This document shows positions 45,128-53,423 of a stretch of DNA of 64,000 nucleotides, one piece after another. This DNA is from Azospirillum brasilense (lineage in GTDB: Bacteria; Pseudomonadota; Alphaproteobacteria; Azospirillales; Azospirillaceae): contig NZ_CP059449.1 in assembly GCF_022023855.1 (NCBI RefSeq), positions 978,501 through 1,042,500 on the forward strand, read 5' to 3'. Positions within the stretch are counted from its first letter, which is position 1. Every line of letters begins with the position of its first letter. Below the pieces are notes generated by a model, which had not been told where the DNA came from, did no database searches, and saw nothing but the letters and a program-made list of their open reading frames with translations. The translations under genes and the position numbers were made by a program.

Positions 45128-46236
45128 ACGGCTTGCCCGATCAGCGCCCTGACCCGCGCTCCGATCAACGCCCAGATCAACGGATTGATCTGAACTTCGA
45201 CGACAACCGGCTACTGCCGATGCTGTACGGGGAGCATGACCGCCACCTCGCCCGCATCGAGAACCAGCTGGGCGTTTCCCTGATTTCCCGCGGCAACATG
45301 CTGACCATCGCCGGTCCGGCGGAATCGTCGGAAGCCGCGCGTTCGGCCATCGACGCCCTCTATGAGCGGCTGAAGCGCGGCATGACCGTCGGCACCGGCG
45401 AGGTGGACGCCGCCGTCCGCATGGCGACCGGCGTGGGCGGTGCCGTGCGCGACCAGAATCTGGCGACGCTCAGCCGTGGCGAGGTCGCGGTGCGCACCCG
45501 CCGCAAGGGCGCCATCACCCCGCGTTCCCCCATGCAGGCGGCCTATCTCCAAGCTCTGGCGGAAAGCGAGATGGTCTTCGGGCTCGGCCCGGCCGGCACC
45601 GGCAAGACCTACCTCGCCGTTGCGCAGGCGGTGGCGCTGCTGACCACCGGTCAGGTCGACCGCATCATCCTCTCGCGCCCCGCCGTCGAGGCGGGGGAGC
45701 GGCTGGGCTTCCTGCCCGGCGACCTCAAGGAGAAGGTGGACCCCTATCTGCGCCCGCTCTACGACGCGCTGCACGACATGCTGCCTGCGGAGCAGGTGAA
45801 GAAGCGGCTGGAGTCCGGCGAGATCGAGATCGCGCCGCTCGCCTTCATGCGCGGCCGCACGCTCGCCAACGCCTTCGTCATCCTGGACGAGGCGCAGAAC
45901 ACCACGCCCATGCAGATGAAGATGTTCCTCACCCGCCTGGGCGAGGGGGGCCGCATGGCGGTCACCGGCGACATCTCCCAGACCGACCTGCCGGCCGGCG
46001 CCAAGTCCGGCCTGCGCGAGGCGCTGGACATCCTGGAGGGGGTGGAGGGCATCCGCTTCGTCCAGTTCACCGCCGCCGACGTGGTGCGCCACCCGCTGGT
46101 CGCGCGCATCATCCGCGCCTATGACCGTGCCGAGGGCGCCCGCGCCGAAAGCGACCGCACCGATGGCCGGCGCAAGCCCGCCCCCCGGCAGGCCGCCGTC
46201 GTGGACGACGAGCCGGACGCGGAGGGAACACCGTGA
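45124..46236 (+). CDS. PhoH-like ATPase
   Basis: The 370-residue protein has an N-terminal KH-like segment ([29 protein letters not shown]) and a PhoH NTPase domain with Walker [29 protein letters not shown] and Walker [22 protein letters not shown]. PhoH-YbeY pairs take part in RNA/ribosome metabolism. The start is TTG, in a TTGA overlap with the miaB stop, with GGAGG seven bases upstream. The C-terminus is a charged tail. Confidence 0.94.
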
Positions 46237-46766
46237 TGGCCGTCGATGTCGTCGTTTCACGTGAAGCGGGCGATTGGGCGGACAACGCCGAATGGCTGTG
46301 CGAACGGGCGGCGCTCGCCGCGCTCTCCGTTACCTACGACGAGGATGAGGGGCCGGCGGAGCTGTCCGTCGTGCTGGCCGACGACGCTCTGGTGCACCGA
46401 CTGAACCGCGAATACCGTGGCAAGGACAAGCCGACCAACGTGCTGTCCTTCGCCCTGACCGAAGCGGAGGAGCCCGAACTGGGCGAGGACGCGCCGGTCA
46501 TGCTGGGCGACGTGATCCTGGCCTGGGAGACCGTCGCCCGTGAAGCCGCCGAGCAGGGTAAAACACCTTCGGACCATATGACCCACCTTGTGGTGCATGG
46601 CGTTCTTCATTTGCTCGGGTATGATCATGAGACGGACGACGAGGCCGAGGAGATGGAGCAGCTCGAAACCGACGTGCTCGCGACCCTCGACATCGCCGAT
46701 CCGTACGCCGCCACGCGCTCTCCGCCCGGGGAGCCGAACTTGGACGAACAACCACCGGACCGATGA
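46233..46766 (+). CDS. ybeY: Endoribonuclease YbeY
   Basis: YbeY is a zinc endoribonuclease for 16S rRNA 3' maturation and ribosome quality control. The metal site is HGVLHLLGYDH, preceded by the family motif NREYRGKDKPTNVLSF and LGDVILA. The GTG at 46233 overlaps the phoH stop (GTGA) and is six bases after GGAGGG; an ATG at 46236 is the alternative. The 176-177 residues are typical. Confidence 0.95.
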   Translation: MMAVDVVVSREAGDWADNAEWLCERAALAALSVTYDEDEGPAELSVVLADDALVHRLNREYRGKDKPTNVLSFALTEAEEPELGEDAPVMLGDVILAWETVAREAAEQGKTPSDHMTHLVVHGVLHLLGYDHETDDEAEEMEQLETDVLATLDIADPYAATRSPPGEPNLDEQPPDR

Positions 46767-47680
46767 GCGAGATTTCCGACAGTCGAACGCCCCGTGAAGA
46801 CGGGGCCGAAGATCAGCAATCCTTGGGCCACCTGTTTCGCGGGTGGATGAGGACCGTCCTGGGGGGGCGCGACGACGCCACCCTGCGCGCCACGATCGAA
46901 GACCTGATCGAGGATCAGGACAGCGGCGAGGGATCGCTGGGGGCGGGCGAGCGCGCTTTGCTCGCCAATATCCTGAAGCTGCGCGACCGCACCGTCGACG
47001 ACGTGATGGTGCCCCGCGCGGACATCGTGGCGGTCGATGTGGACACCCCGTTCCCCGCCCTCGTTCAGCGCATGGCGGAGGAAGCCCATTCCCGCCTGCC
47101 GGTGTTCCGTGAAACGCTCGACGACGTCGTCGGCATGGTCCACATCAAGGACGTGCTCGTGGCGATGGCCAGCCGGACGCCGGTCGAACTCAAGGACATC
47201 GTGCGCGATCTCAGCATCGTCGCGCCCAGCATGCCGGTGGTCGACCTGCTGGTGCAGATGCGCCAGAAGCGCCAGCACATGGCGCTGGTGGTCGACGAGT
47301 TCGGCGGCATCGACGGCCTCGTCACCATCGAGGATCTGGTCGAGGAGATCGTCGGCGAGATCGAGGACGAGCATGACGAAGAGGCGACCCCCCATTTCGT
47401 CGAACGTCCCGACGGCACGATCCTCGCCGACGCCCGTGTCTCCATCGAGGATTTCGAGGACCGCGTCGGCGCCTTCCTGACCGAGGAGGAGCGCGAGGAG
47501 GTTGACACGCTCGGTGGTCTCGTCGTCTCGCTGGCCGGACGCGTGCCCGGTCGCGGGGAAATGCTGACCCATCCCTCCGGCCTGGAGTTCGAGATCGTCG
47601 AGGCCGACCCCCGCCGCATCAAGCGGCTGCGCGTCCGCACCGCCCCCGCTGAGAACTCCGCCCTGGCCGAGGTCGGGTAA
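46763..47680 (+). CDS. corC: CorC/TlyC family CBS-domain protein
   Basis: The 305-residue cytoplasmic protein has two CBS domains (VDDVMVPRADIVAVDVDTPF; VVDEFGGIDGLVTIEDLVEEIVGEIEDEHD) and a C-terminal CorC_HlyC transporter-associated domain (EEVDTLGGLVVSLAGRVPGRGEML). No DUF21 membrane domain is present. Members are linked to magnesium/cobalt efflux or membrane integrity. It overlaps ybeY by ATGA, and the lnt gene follows, as in most proteobacteria. Confidence 0.92.
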   Translation: MSEISDSRTPREDGAEDQQSLGHLFRGWMRTVLGGRDDATLRATIEDLIEDQDSGEGSLGAGERALLANILKLRDRTVDDVMVPRADIVAVDVDTPFPALVQRMAEEAHSRLPVFRETLDDVVGMVHIKDVLVAMASRTPVELKDIVRDLSIVAPSMPVVDLLVQMRQKRQHMALVVDEFGGIDGLVTIEDLVEEIVGEIEDEHDEEATPHFVERPDGTILADARVSIEDFEDRVGAFLTEEEREEVDTLGGLVVSLAGRVPGRGEMLTHPSGLEFEIVEADPRRIKRLRVRTAPAENSALAEVG

Positions 47681-47695
47681 GCCCCTCGGGGTTTT

Positions 47696-47816
47696 TCACC
47701 ACGAAGACACGAAGGACACAAAGACGGCACAAAGAGGCTCTACCGCATCCCCGGACCCACCGGTGAAGCGGGAGCCTCTTTGTGCCCCTCTTCGTGTCTT
47801 CGCGCCTTCGTGGTGA
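47696..47816. repeat. 45-nt inverted repeat between corC and lnt
   Basis: The left arm (47696-47740, beginning TCACCACGAAGACACGAAGG) and the right arm (47772-47816, ending TTCGTGGTGA) are imperfect complements over 45 bases, with GAGCCTCTTTGTGCC/GGCACAAAGAGGCTC perfect at the inner end. Within each arm an 8-9 base unit (CACGAAG-like) repeats. The 31-base spacer is not conserved in any way I can see. Similar CACGAAG-rich palindromes are, from memory, found between genes in many bacteria. Confidence 0.85.
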
Positions 47817-47854
47817 CGTCGTTTCCAGCCTATTCGTATCCGGAGTGCCACCCC

Positions 47855-49462
47855 TTGACCGCCACCGACATGACGACCCACCCGGCCCGGCTGGGCCGCC
47901 TGTCCGCCGGTCTGGCCGGGCTGACCGGTTGGCGCCGGCTGCTGGCGGCGGCGGGATTCGGCGGGCTGGCGACGCTCGCCCTGCCGCCGGCCGGAGCGGT
48001 GCCGCTGCTGCTGATCGCCTTTCCCGGGCTGCTCTGGCTGCTCGACGGGGCCAGGACCAAGCGGCAGGCCTTCGCGGTGGGCTGGTTCTTCGGCTTTGGC
48101 CATCACCTGCTCGGCCTCTACTGGATCAGCGCGGCTCTGTTCACCGACATCGAGCGCTTCTGGTGGGCGCTGCCGCTGTCGGCGGCGGGGCTGCCCATCC
48201 TGCTGGCGATGTTCACCGGCTTCGCCACGCTGCTGGTCTGGATGCTGCGGGGCAGGGGGCTGGGGCTGGGGCTGGGGCTGGGGCGGGTGTTCCTGTTCGC
48301 CGCCTCCTGGGCGCTGTTCGAATGGCTGCGCGGCCATGTCTTCACCGGCTTCCCATGGAACCTCGTCGGCTATGGCTGGACGGGCTTTCTGCCGGTTCTG
48401 CAGGGCGTCTCGCTGATCGGCATTTATGGCCTCAGCCTGCTGACCGTGCTGGTGGCGTCGCTGCCGGCGGGCTTGGCCGACACGGCGGTGCCGCGCCGCC
48501 GCGCCTGGGGGGCGCTGGCCGCCGGGCTGGCGCTGTTCGCGGCGCTGGGCGCCTGGGGCGGGCTGCGGCTGGCCGGGGCGTCCGACGCGGCGGTGCCCGG
48601 CGTGCGGCTGCGGCTCGTCCAGCCGGCCATCGACCAGCGGCTGAAATGGGCGGCGGGCGAGCGGGTGCGCAACGTCCAGCAGCAGATGGAACTCTCCGCC
48701 GCTCCATCCAGCGAGCCGATCACTCACGTGATCTGGGCGGAGACCGCGGTGCCGCTGTTCCTCGACCAGGACGCCCGCCTGCGTCAGGCGCTGGGGTCGG
48801 TCACGCCGCCCGGCGGGCTGATCATCACCGGGGTGCCGCGCATGGAGGCCGGACCGGAGGGCGCGCCGCTCTATTACAACAGCTTGGCGGCGGTCGACGG
48901 CAGCGGCGCGGTGACGGGGCGCTTCGACAAGTTCCACCTCGTGCCCTTCGGCGAATACATGCCGCTGCGCCGCTGGCTGCCGGTCGGGGCCATCGCCGGC
49001 AACGGGGCCGAGTTCTCCGCCGGGCCGGGGCCGGTGTCGCTCGATCTCAAGGGCCTGCCGCCGGTCAGCCCGCTGATCTGCTACGAGGTGATCTTTCCCG
49101 GCGCCGTTCTGCCGAGCGGTGAAGATGGCGCCGGACGGCCGCGCTGGATGCTGAACCTGACCAACGACGCCTGGTACGGCAACACCGCCGGCCCGTACCA
49201 GCACTTCGCCATCGCCCGGACCCGCGCGGTGGAGGAGGGGATGCCGCTGGTCCGCGTCGCCAACACCGGCATCTCCGGCGTGGTGGACGCCCACGGCCGC
49301 ATCACAGCCATGCTGCCGCTTGGTCACAGGGGTGTGGTCGATGCGGCCTTGCCGGAAGCGCTGACCGCCCCCACTCTCTACGGACGTGTGGGCGATGGCG
49401 CGTTTGGGTTGCTTCTTTTGACCTGTTTCGCGGTGGGCCTGCGCGCACGACATCGCAGTTAG
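47855..49462 (+). CDS. lnt: Apolipoprotein N-acyltransferase
   Basis: Lnt adds the third acyl chain to lipoproteins in the inner membrane. About seven membrane helices fill the N-terminal 220 residues. The periplasmic nitrilase domain contains the Glu-Lys-Cys triad: Glu in WAETAVPLF, Lys in KFHLVPFGEYMP, Cys in LICYEVIFP, with LTNDAWYGNTAGPYQHFAIARTRA in parts. A TTG at 47855 is seven bases after GGAGTG; the ATG at 47870 lacks a ribosome site but is possible. A hexanucleotide repeat encodes LGLGLGLG inside the membrane region. Confidence 0.93.
   Translation: MTATDMTTHPARLGRLSAGLAGLTGWRRLLAAAGFGGLATLALPPAGAVPLLLIAFPGLLWLLDGARTKRQAFAVGWFFGFGHHLLGLYWISAALFTDIERFWWALPLSAAGLPILLAMFTGFATLLVWMLRGRGLGLGLGLGRVFLFAASWALFEWLRGHVFTGFPWNLVGYGWTGFLPVLQGVSLIGIYGLSLLTVLVASLPAGLADTAVPRRRAWGALAAGLALFAALGAWGGLRLAGASDAAVPGVRLRLVQPAIDQRLKWAAGERVRNVQQQMELSAAPSSEPITHVIWAETAVPLFLDQDARLRQALGSVTPPGGLIITGVPRMEAGPEGAPLYYNSLAAVDGSGAVTGRFDKFHLVPFGEYMPLRRWLPVGAIAGNGAEFSAGPGPVSLDLKGLPPVSPLICYEVIFPGAVLPSGEDGAGRPRWMLNLTNDAWYGNTAGPYQHFAIARTRAVEEGMPLVRVANTGISGVVDAHGRITAMLPLGHRGVVDAALPEALTAPTLYGRVGDGAFGLLLLTCFAVGLRARHRS
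48255..48287 (+). repeat. GGGGCT tandem repeat (G-quadruplex motif) in lnt
   Basis: Four tandem CTGGGG units (48260-48283), flanked by GGGGG before and GGG after, give six or seven G-runs separated by two-base CT spacers. The coding strand fits the G3+N1-7 quadruplex rule. The hexamer period keeps the reading frame as Leu-Gly pairs in a membrane helix, so copy-number change would lengthen or shorten the helix by two residues. Confidence 0.8.
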
Positions 49463-49514
49463 CGCATCCGAGACTCTTTTTTCAATCACGCGCATCGGGA
49501 GCGCTCGGGCGCGC

Positions 49515-49544
49515 TTGACTGCATACATGGATATGTCGTATCAA
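49515..49544 (+). promoter_or_regulatory. Promoter of the XRE regulator gene
   Basis: TTGACT (49515-49520) and TATCAA (49539-49544) are spaced 18 bases and lie 32 bp before the ATG at 49576. The five-of-six match at -35 is notable in this GC-rich sequence. Confidence 0.55.
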
Positions 49545-49575
49545 GGTTGCACAACTGTTTCAGGGAATTAGAGCA

Positions 49576-50064
49576 ATGCAAGCAACGCCAGCGCGGGGCC
49601 GCCGGGCCACTGCCGGCCGTCCCAAGACGGGAAAGCCGAACCCGATCGACGTTCACGTCGGTTCCCGCGTCCGGTTGCGCCGGACCCTTCTGGGCATGAG
49701 CCAGGAAAAGCTGGGCGAGGCCATCGGCCTGACCTTCCAGCAGGTGCAGAAGTACGAGCGCGGCGCCAACCGCATCGGCGCGTCGCGCCTGTTCGACCTC
49801 AGCCGCGTCCTGGACGTGCCGGTGTCCTTCTTTTTCGACGACATGCCGGCGGAAGCCGCCGCGGCTCCGGTTGACGACGAAGAGGGCAACACCGCCGGTT
49901 TCGAGGAGCGTTCGGGCGGCTACGAGCCGGACCCGATGGCCAAGCGAGAGACGCTGGAGCTGGTGCGCGCCTACTACCGCATCAACGACCCGTCGGTGCG
50001 CAAGCGCCTGTTCGAGCTGACCAAGGCCGTCGCCAATTCCGGTATGGTCGAAGCGGCCGAATAA
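49576..50064 (+). CDS. XRE-family regulator upstream of metK
   Basis: The 162-residue protein has a basic N-terminal tail and a Cro/C1 helix-turn-helix ([49 protein letters not shown] in parts). A helical C-terminal region follows ([31 protein letters not shown]). A regulator of this type between lnt and metK is conserved across alphaproteobacteria. The target is not known; metK and itself are candidates by position. Confidence 0.92.
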   Translation: MQATPARGRRATAGRPKTGKPNPIDVHVGSRVRLRRTLLGMSQEKLGEAIGLTFQQVQKYERGANRIGASRLFDLSRVLDVPVSFFFDDMPAEAAAAPVDDEEGNTAGFEERSGGYEPDPMAKRETLELVRAYYRINDPSVRKRLFELTKAVANSGMVEAAE

Positions 50065-50120
50065 CACGGTTTAGAGACCTGAGCCGAACAACCGGAAGCA
50101 ATCCGGACGGCAGGAAGATT

Positions 50121-50149
50121 GGGGAACGCGGCCCTCCGGCCCGTTCCCC
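50121..50149 (+). terminator. Terminator-like hairpin after the XRE gene
   Basis: GGGGAACG...CGTTCCCC with an inner GGCC/GGCC helix and CTCC loop lies 57 bp after the stop. It is followed by GATGTCGTTTC, so the U-tract is poor. The remaining 170 bp before metK show no recognisable SAM riboswitch core; a weak promoter TTGACC at 50203 is possible. Confidence 0.55.
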
Positions 50150-50319
50150 GATGTCGTTTCAAGGCGAATTTCCGCCGGTCTCCTCCAACCCCGGGGAGAT
50201 CGCTTGACCTGGAACGCAAACCTTGTCACATACGGAAAATGACTGGCTTTCCGTGGGTGCTGCGCCGGTCTCCCAATTTAGTCTTGTTGAATAGCCCCCG
50301 CCCATTGCCGAGGTTCGTC

Positions 50320-51489
50320 GTGGCCAAGCTCAACTACGTGTTCACCAGCGAGTCCGTGTCCGAAGGCCATCCGGACAAGGTGTGCGACCGCATCTCCGAC
50401 GCCATCGTCGATCTGTACCTGTCGCACGATCCCTACGCCCGCGTGGCGGTGGAAACGCTGGCGACCACCAACCAGATCGTGCTGGCTGGTGAGGTGCGCG
50501 GGCCGGAGAGCATCACCCCCGACATGCTGGTCCAGGTCGCCCGCGCCGCGGTGAAGGACATCGGCTACGAGCAGGACGGCTTCCATTGGGAGAAGATGGA
50601 CGTCAAGTGCTTCGTCCACTCGCAGTCCGCCGACATCGCGGTCGGCGTCGACGCCGCGGGTGAGAAGGACGAGGGCGCCGGCGACCAGGGCATCATGTTC
50701 GGCTACGCCTGCAACGAGACGCCGGCGTTGATGCCGGCGCCGATCTATTACAGCCACGCCATCCTGAAGTCGCTGGCCGAGGCCCGCCATTCCGGCTCCG
50801 CTCCGCAGCTCGGCCCCGACGCCAAGAGCCAGGTGACGCTGCAGTACGAGAACGGCAAGCCGGTGCGCGCCACCGCGGTGGTCGTCTCCACCCAGCACGC
50901 CGACGGCCTGACCCAGGAGGAGGTGCGCGAGATCGTCCGTCCGCATGTCCTGAACGTCCTGCCCGCCGGCTGGATGTGCGACGAGGCGAACTTCTACGTC
51001 AACCCGACCGGCCGCTTCGTCATCGGCGGTCCGGACGGCGACGCCGGCCTGACCGGGCGCAAGATCATCGTCGACACCTACGGCGGTGCCGCGCCGCACG
51101 GCGGCGGCGCCTTCTCCGGCAAGGACCCGACCAAGGTCGACCGTTCCGCCGCCTACGCCGCGCGATACCTCGCCAAGAACGTGGTCGCCGCCGGCCTGGC
51201 CGAGCGTTGCACGATCCAGCTCTCCTACGCCATCGGCGTGTCGAAGCCGCTGTCGGTCTATGTCGACACCCACGGCACCGGCACGGTCGACGAGGACCGG
51301 CTGTCGGAGGTTCTGCAGAAGCTGGTGGACCTGTCCCCGCGCGGCATCCGCACGCATCTCGGCCTGAACAAGCCGGTCTACGCCCGCACCGCCGCCTACG
51401 GCCATTTCGGCCGCGAGGCCGAGGCCGACGGCGGCTTCTCCTGGGAGAAGACCGACCTCGTCAACGACCTGCGCGCCGCCTTCTTCTAA
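50320..51489 (+). CDS. metK: S-adenosylmethionine synthetase
   Basis: MetK makes SAM from methionine and ATP. Motifs include [39 protein letters not shown] and the P-loop-like [19 protein letters not shown]. The 389 residues are normal. The GTG at 50320 is preceded by GAGG six bases upstream and gives [12 protein letters not shown]; the frame upstream is open but not conserved. trmB follows at 87 bp. Confidence 0.97.
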   Translation: MAKLNYVFTSESVSEGHPDKVCDRISDAIVDLYLSHDPYARVAVETLATTNQIVLAGEVRGPESITPDMLVQVARAAVKDIGYEQDGFHWEKMDVKCFVHSQSADIAVGVDAAGEKDEGAGDQGIMFGYACNETPALMPAPIYYSHAILKSLAEARHSGSAPQLGPDAKSQVTLQYENGKPVRATAVVVSTQHADGLTQEEVREIVRPHVLNVLPAGWMCDEANFYVNPTGRFVIGGPDGDAGLTGRKIIVDTYGGAAPHGGGAFSGKDPTKVDRSAAYAARYLAKNVVAAGLAERCTIQLSYAIGVSKPLSVYVDTHGTGTVDEDRLSEVLQKLVDLSPRGIRTHLGLNKPVYARTAAYGHFGREAEADGGFSWEKTDLVNDLRAAFF

Positions 51490-51576
51490 GACAGGCTTCT
51501 TCTAAGACCGGACCCGTCCGTCCGGGATGCAGGGGCCATGCGGCCCCTGCATTCGTTTTGGGACCCTGCTGTCACG

Positions 51577-52287
51577 ATGACCGACTCCTTCCTGGACTCG
51601 TCCAAAAGGCTCTACGGGCGGCGCAAGGGGCGTCCGCTCCGCAAGCGCAAGACCGAACTGCTCGACGGGCTTTTGCCGTCGCTGGAAATCCCGGTGCCCC
51701 AGCCGGGCGACCGGATCGACCCCCACGCACTGTTCGCCAACCCCATGCGCGACGTCTGGCTGGAGGTCGGCTTCGGCAGCGGCCACCACATGGCGTGGCA
51801 GGCGGCGAACAACCGCGACGTCGGGGTGATCGGGGCCGAGCCCTTCATCAACGGCGTGGCCGGCCTGCTCAAGCTGGTGGACGACGAGGGCGTGCAGGAC
51901 AATGTCCGCATCCTGCCGGACGACGCCCGCCCGCTGCTCGACGCCCTGCCGGACGCCTCCATCGGGCGCGCCTTCGTGCTGTTCGCCGATCCCTGGCCGA
52001 AGAAACGCCATTGGGAGCGCCGCTTCATCGGCCCGGACAACCTGCCGCGCCTCGCGCGCGTCCTGAAGGACGGGGCGGAGTTGCGTCTGGCCAGCGACGA
52101 CATGGGGCTGGTGCGCTGGATGCTGGAGCACTCGGTCCGGCATCCCGATTTCGAATGGACCGCCCGCGGCCCGTCCGACTGGCGCCACCGCATCGCGGAC
52201 TGGCCGCCCACCCGCTATGAGGAAAAGGCCATCGAGGCCGGGCGCAAGCCGGTCTTCATGCGCTTCATCCGCAAGGCGCGGGGGTAG
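51577..52287 (+). CDS. trmB: tRNA (guanine-N7)-methyltransferase TrmB
   Basis: TrmB methylates G46 of tRNAs with SAM. The SAM-binding motif is VWLEVGFGSGHHMAWQA, followed by VIGAEPFINGVAGLL, and the catalytic/substrate segment is VLFADPWPKKRHWERRFI. The 236-residue protein starts at ATG 51577 (MTDSFLDSSKRLYGRRKGR); an upstream start at 51538 is less likely. Its last 23 bp overlap a convergent gene. Confidence 0.95.
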   Translation: MTDSFLDSSKRLYGRRKGRPLRKRKTELLDGLLPSLEIPVPQPGDRIDPHALFANPMRDVWLEVGFGSGHHMAWQAANNRDVGVIGAEPFINGVAGLLKLVDDEGVQDNVRILPDDARPLLDALPDASIGRAFVLFADPWPKKRHWERRFIGPDNLPRLARVLKDGAELRLASDDMGLVRWMLEHSVRHPDFEWTARGPSDWRHRIADWPPTRYEEKAIEAGRKPVFMRFIRKARG

Positions 52288-52579
52288 ACACCACCGGCTC
52301 CCCGTAATGCTCCACCAGCGGGAACGGATCGTAGAAGCAGTGGAGCAGGGCCTTCCAGCGGGCGTAGCGCTCGGACCCGCGGAAGCCTTCGGTGTGGTCC
52401 TCCAGCCGGTCCCAGCGGACGAGAAGAAGGTAGCGGTCCGGCGCCTCGAGGCAGGGCCGCACCTCCAGCCCGAGGAAACCCGGAGTAGCGGCGATCAGGG
52501 GCTGCGCCTCGGCCATCGCGCGTTCGAAGGCCGGGCCCTGGCCGGGTCTGACCGCCAGGAGGGCCGTTTCGAGGATCAC
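52265..52579 (-). CDS. Antibiotic biosynthesis monooxygenase (ABM) domain protein
   Basis: The 104-residue protein has the dimeric alpha+beta barrel ABM pattern: ILETALLAVRPGQGPAFERAMAEAQPLIAATPGFLGLEV in parts, YLLLVRWDRLEDHTEGFRGS, and WKALLHCFYDPFPLVEHY. Members are small quinol or heme-related oxygenases; substrate unknown. The GTG at 52579 has GGAAAGG nine bases upstream. It is divergent from the rimP operon and its 3' end overlaps trmB. Confidence 0.82.
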   Translation of the reverse strand: MILETALLAVRPGQGPAFERAMAEAQPLIAATPGFLGLEVRPCLEAPDRYLLLVRWDRLEDHTEGFRGSERYARWKALLHCFYDPFPLVEHYGEPVVSTPAPCG

Positions 52580-52695
52580 GGTGAGCTGCCTTTCCAGGGT
52601 GTTTTCGGCAAGGTGCGAAGGCCGCCGAAGGCTTGACTTTACCCCGGCCGGACCCGCCCACCAAGCGCCTGGCATAGGACCTTGCGGAAAAGCGC

Positions 52696-52723
52696 TTGCG
52701 GCTTGCTCCGGAATGTCTATATT
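52696..52723 (+). promoter_or_regulatory. Promoter of the rimP leader RNA / operon
   Basis: TTGCGG (52696-52701) and TATATT (52718-52723) are spaced 16 bases, predicting a transcript start near 52730. This is the clearest promoter in the 304-bp gap between the ABM gene and rimP. Confidence 0.6.
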
Positions 52724-52729
52724 CACCGC

Positions 52730-52811
52730 ATGAACCCATACGGATCGGCGGCTCGGGAAACCGGGCCGGCGGGACGCTTTGCGGGTGGGCCTTGGCCCAC
52801 TTATTTTTTTA
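52730..52811 (+). ncRNA. Candidate terminated leader or small RNA upstream of rimP
   Basis: A transcript of about 80 nt would run from the promoter at 52696-52723 to a textbook terminator: GTGGGC-CTTG-GCCCAC (52785-52800) followed by TTATTTTTTTAT. Between them is an 8-bp hairpin with a GNRA loop, CGGCTCGG-GAAA-CCGGGCCG (52749-52768, one G-U pair). No ORF of length lies in it. It may be an attenuator for rimP-nusA-infB or a free small RNA. Confidence 0.55.
52785..52811 (+). terminator. Intrinsic terminator 73 bp upstream of rimP
   Basis: A six-pair stem GTGGGC/GCCCAC with a CTTG loop is followed by TTATTTTTTTAT, the longest T-run in this part of the window. The nearest upstream plus-strand gene, trmB, ends about 500 bp earlier, so this terminator most likely acts on a leader transcript. 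Confidence 0.8.
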
Positions 52812-52883
52812 TCAGCGTATGGAATCCTCGTGTTGGTCCCAGGGCGCTGTGCCAGGGGAGACCGCGGGGGCGGGTCAGGTGGA

Positions 52884-53369
52884 ATGGAAGCAACCGGTCG
52901 TATCGAGCAGATCATCACGCCGTCGGTCGAGGCCATGGGCTACGAACTCGTGCGTGTGCAGTTGACCGGTGGGCAGCGCATGGTTCTGCAGGTCATGGCG
53001 GAGCGCGCCGACGGCGCGGCCATGACGGTCGAAGACTGCGCCGACATCAGCCGCGCGATCTCCGCGGTGCTCGACGTTGAAGATCCGATCAAGAGCGCCT
53101 ACACGCTGGAGGTCAGTTCGCCCGGCATCGACCGGCCGCTGACCCGTCTGAAGGATTTCGAGCGTTTCGCCGGTTTCGAGGCCAAGCTGGAGACCCGGCT
53201 CGCCGTCGATGGCCGCAAGCGCTTTAAGGGCATGCTGAAGGGCGTCGACGACGGCCTCGTGTGCATCGAATCGGAACAGGGAGCCGCCCGGCTGGAGTTC
53301 GACAACATCCTGCGCGCCAAGCTGGTTTTGACGGATGAACTGATCCGCGCCAGCCAGGGCCAGGGTTGA
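52884..53369 (+). CDS. rimP: Ribosome maturation factor RimP
   Basis: RimP assists 30S subunit assembly. The 161-residue protein has the family motifs [45 protein letters not shown] and [25 protein letters not shown] in parts. The ATG at 52884 gives MEATGRIEQ; the open frame runs upstream through the terminator sequence and is not part of the gene. It heads the nusA-infB operon. Confidence 0.96.
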   Translation: MEATGRIEQIITPSVEAMGYELVRVQLTGGQRMVLQVMAERADGAAMTVEDCADISRAISAVLDVEDPIKSAYTLEVSSPGIDRPLTRLKDFERFAGFEAKLETRLAVDGRKRFKGMLKGVDDGLVCIESEQGAARLEFDNILRAKLVLTDELIRASQGQG

Positions 53370-53423
53370 CGGCCGCTCCGGGCTTCACTCGAAGAACAAA
53401 CGCCAGTCCAGGAAGTGTGACGG

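Noticed and set aside
47696..49528. Minus-strand open frame opposite lnt
   Set aside because: Product is Gln/Arg/Pro/His-rich without domains; lnt on the plus strand has all catalytic residues.
50150..50319. SAM or SAM/SAH riboswitch upstream of metK
   Set aside because: The leader contains small hairpins (such as ACGGAAA/TTTCCGT near 50233), but I cannot match the conserved cores of the SAM-II or SAM/SAH classes as I remember them. A covariance search would decide.
52779..52883. Longer RimP starting at 52779 with a hydrophobic N-terminus
   Set aside because: The extension would read through the terminator hairpin and T-run; the conserved RimP start is at 52884 with a normal length of 161 residues.
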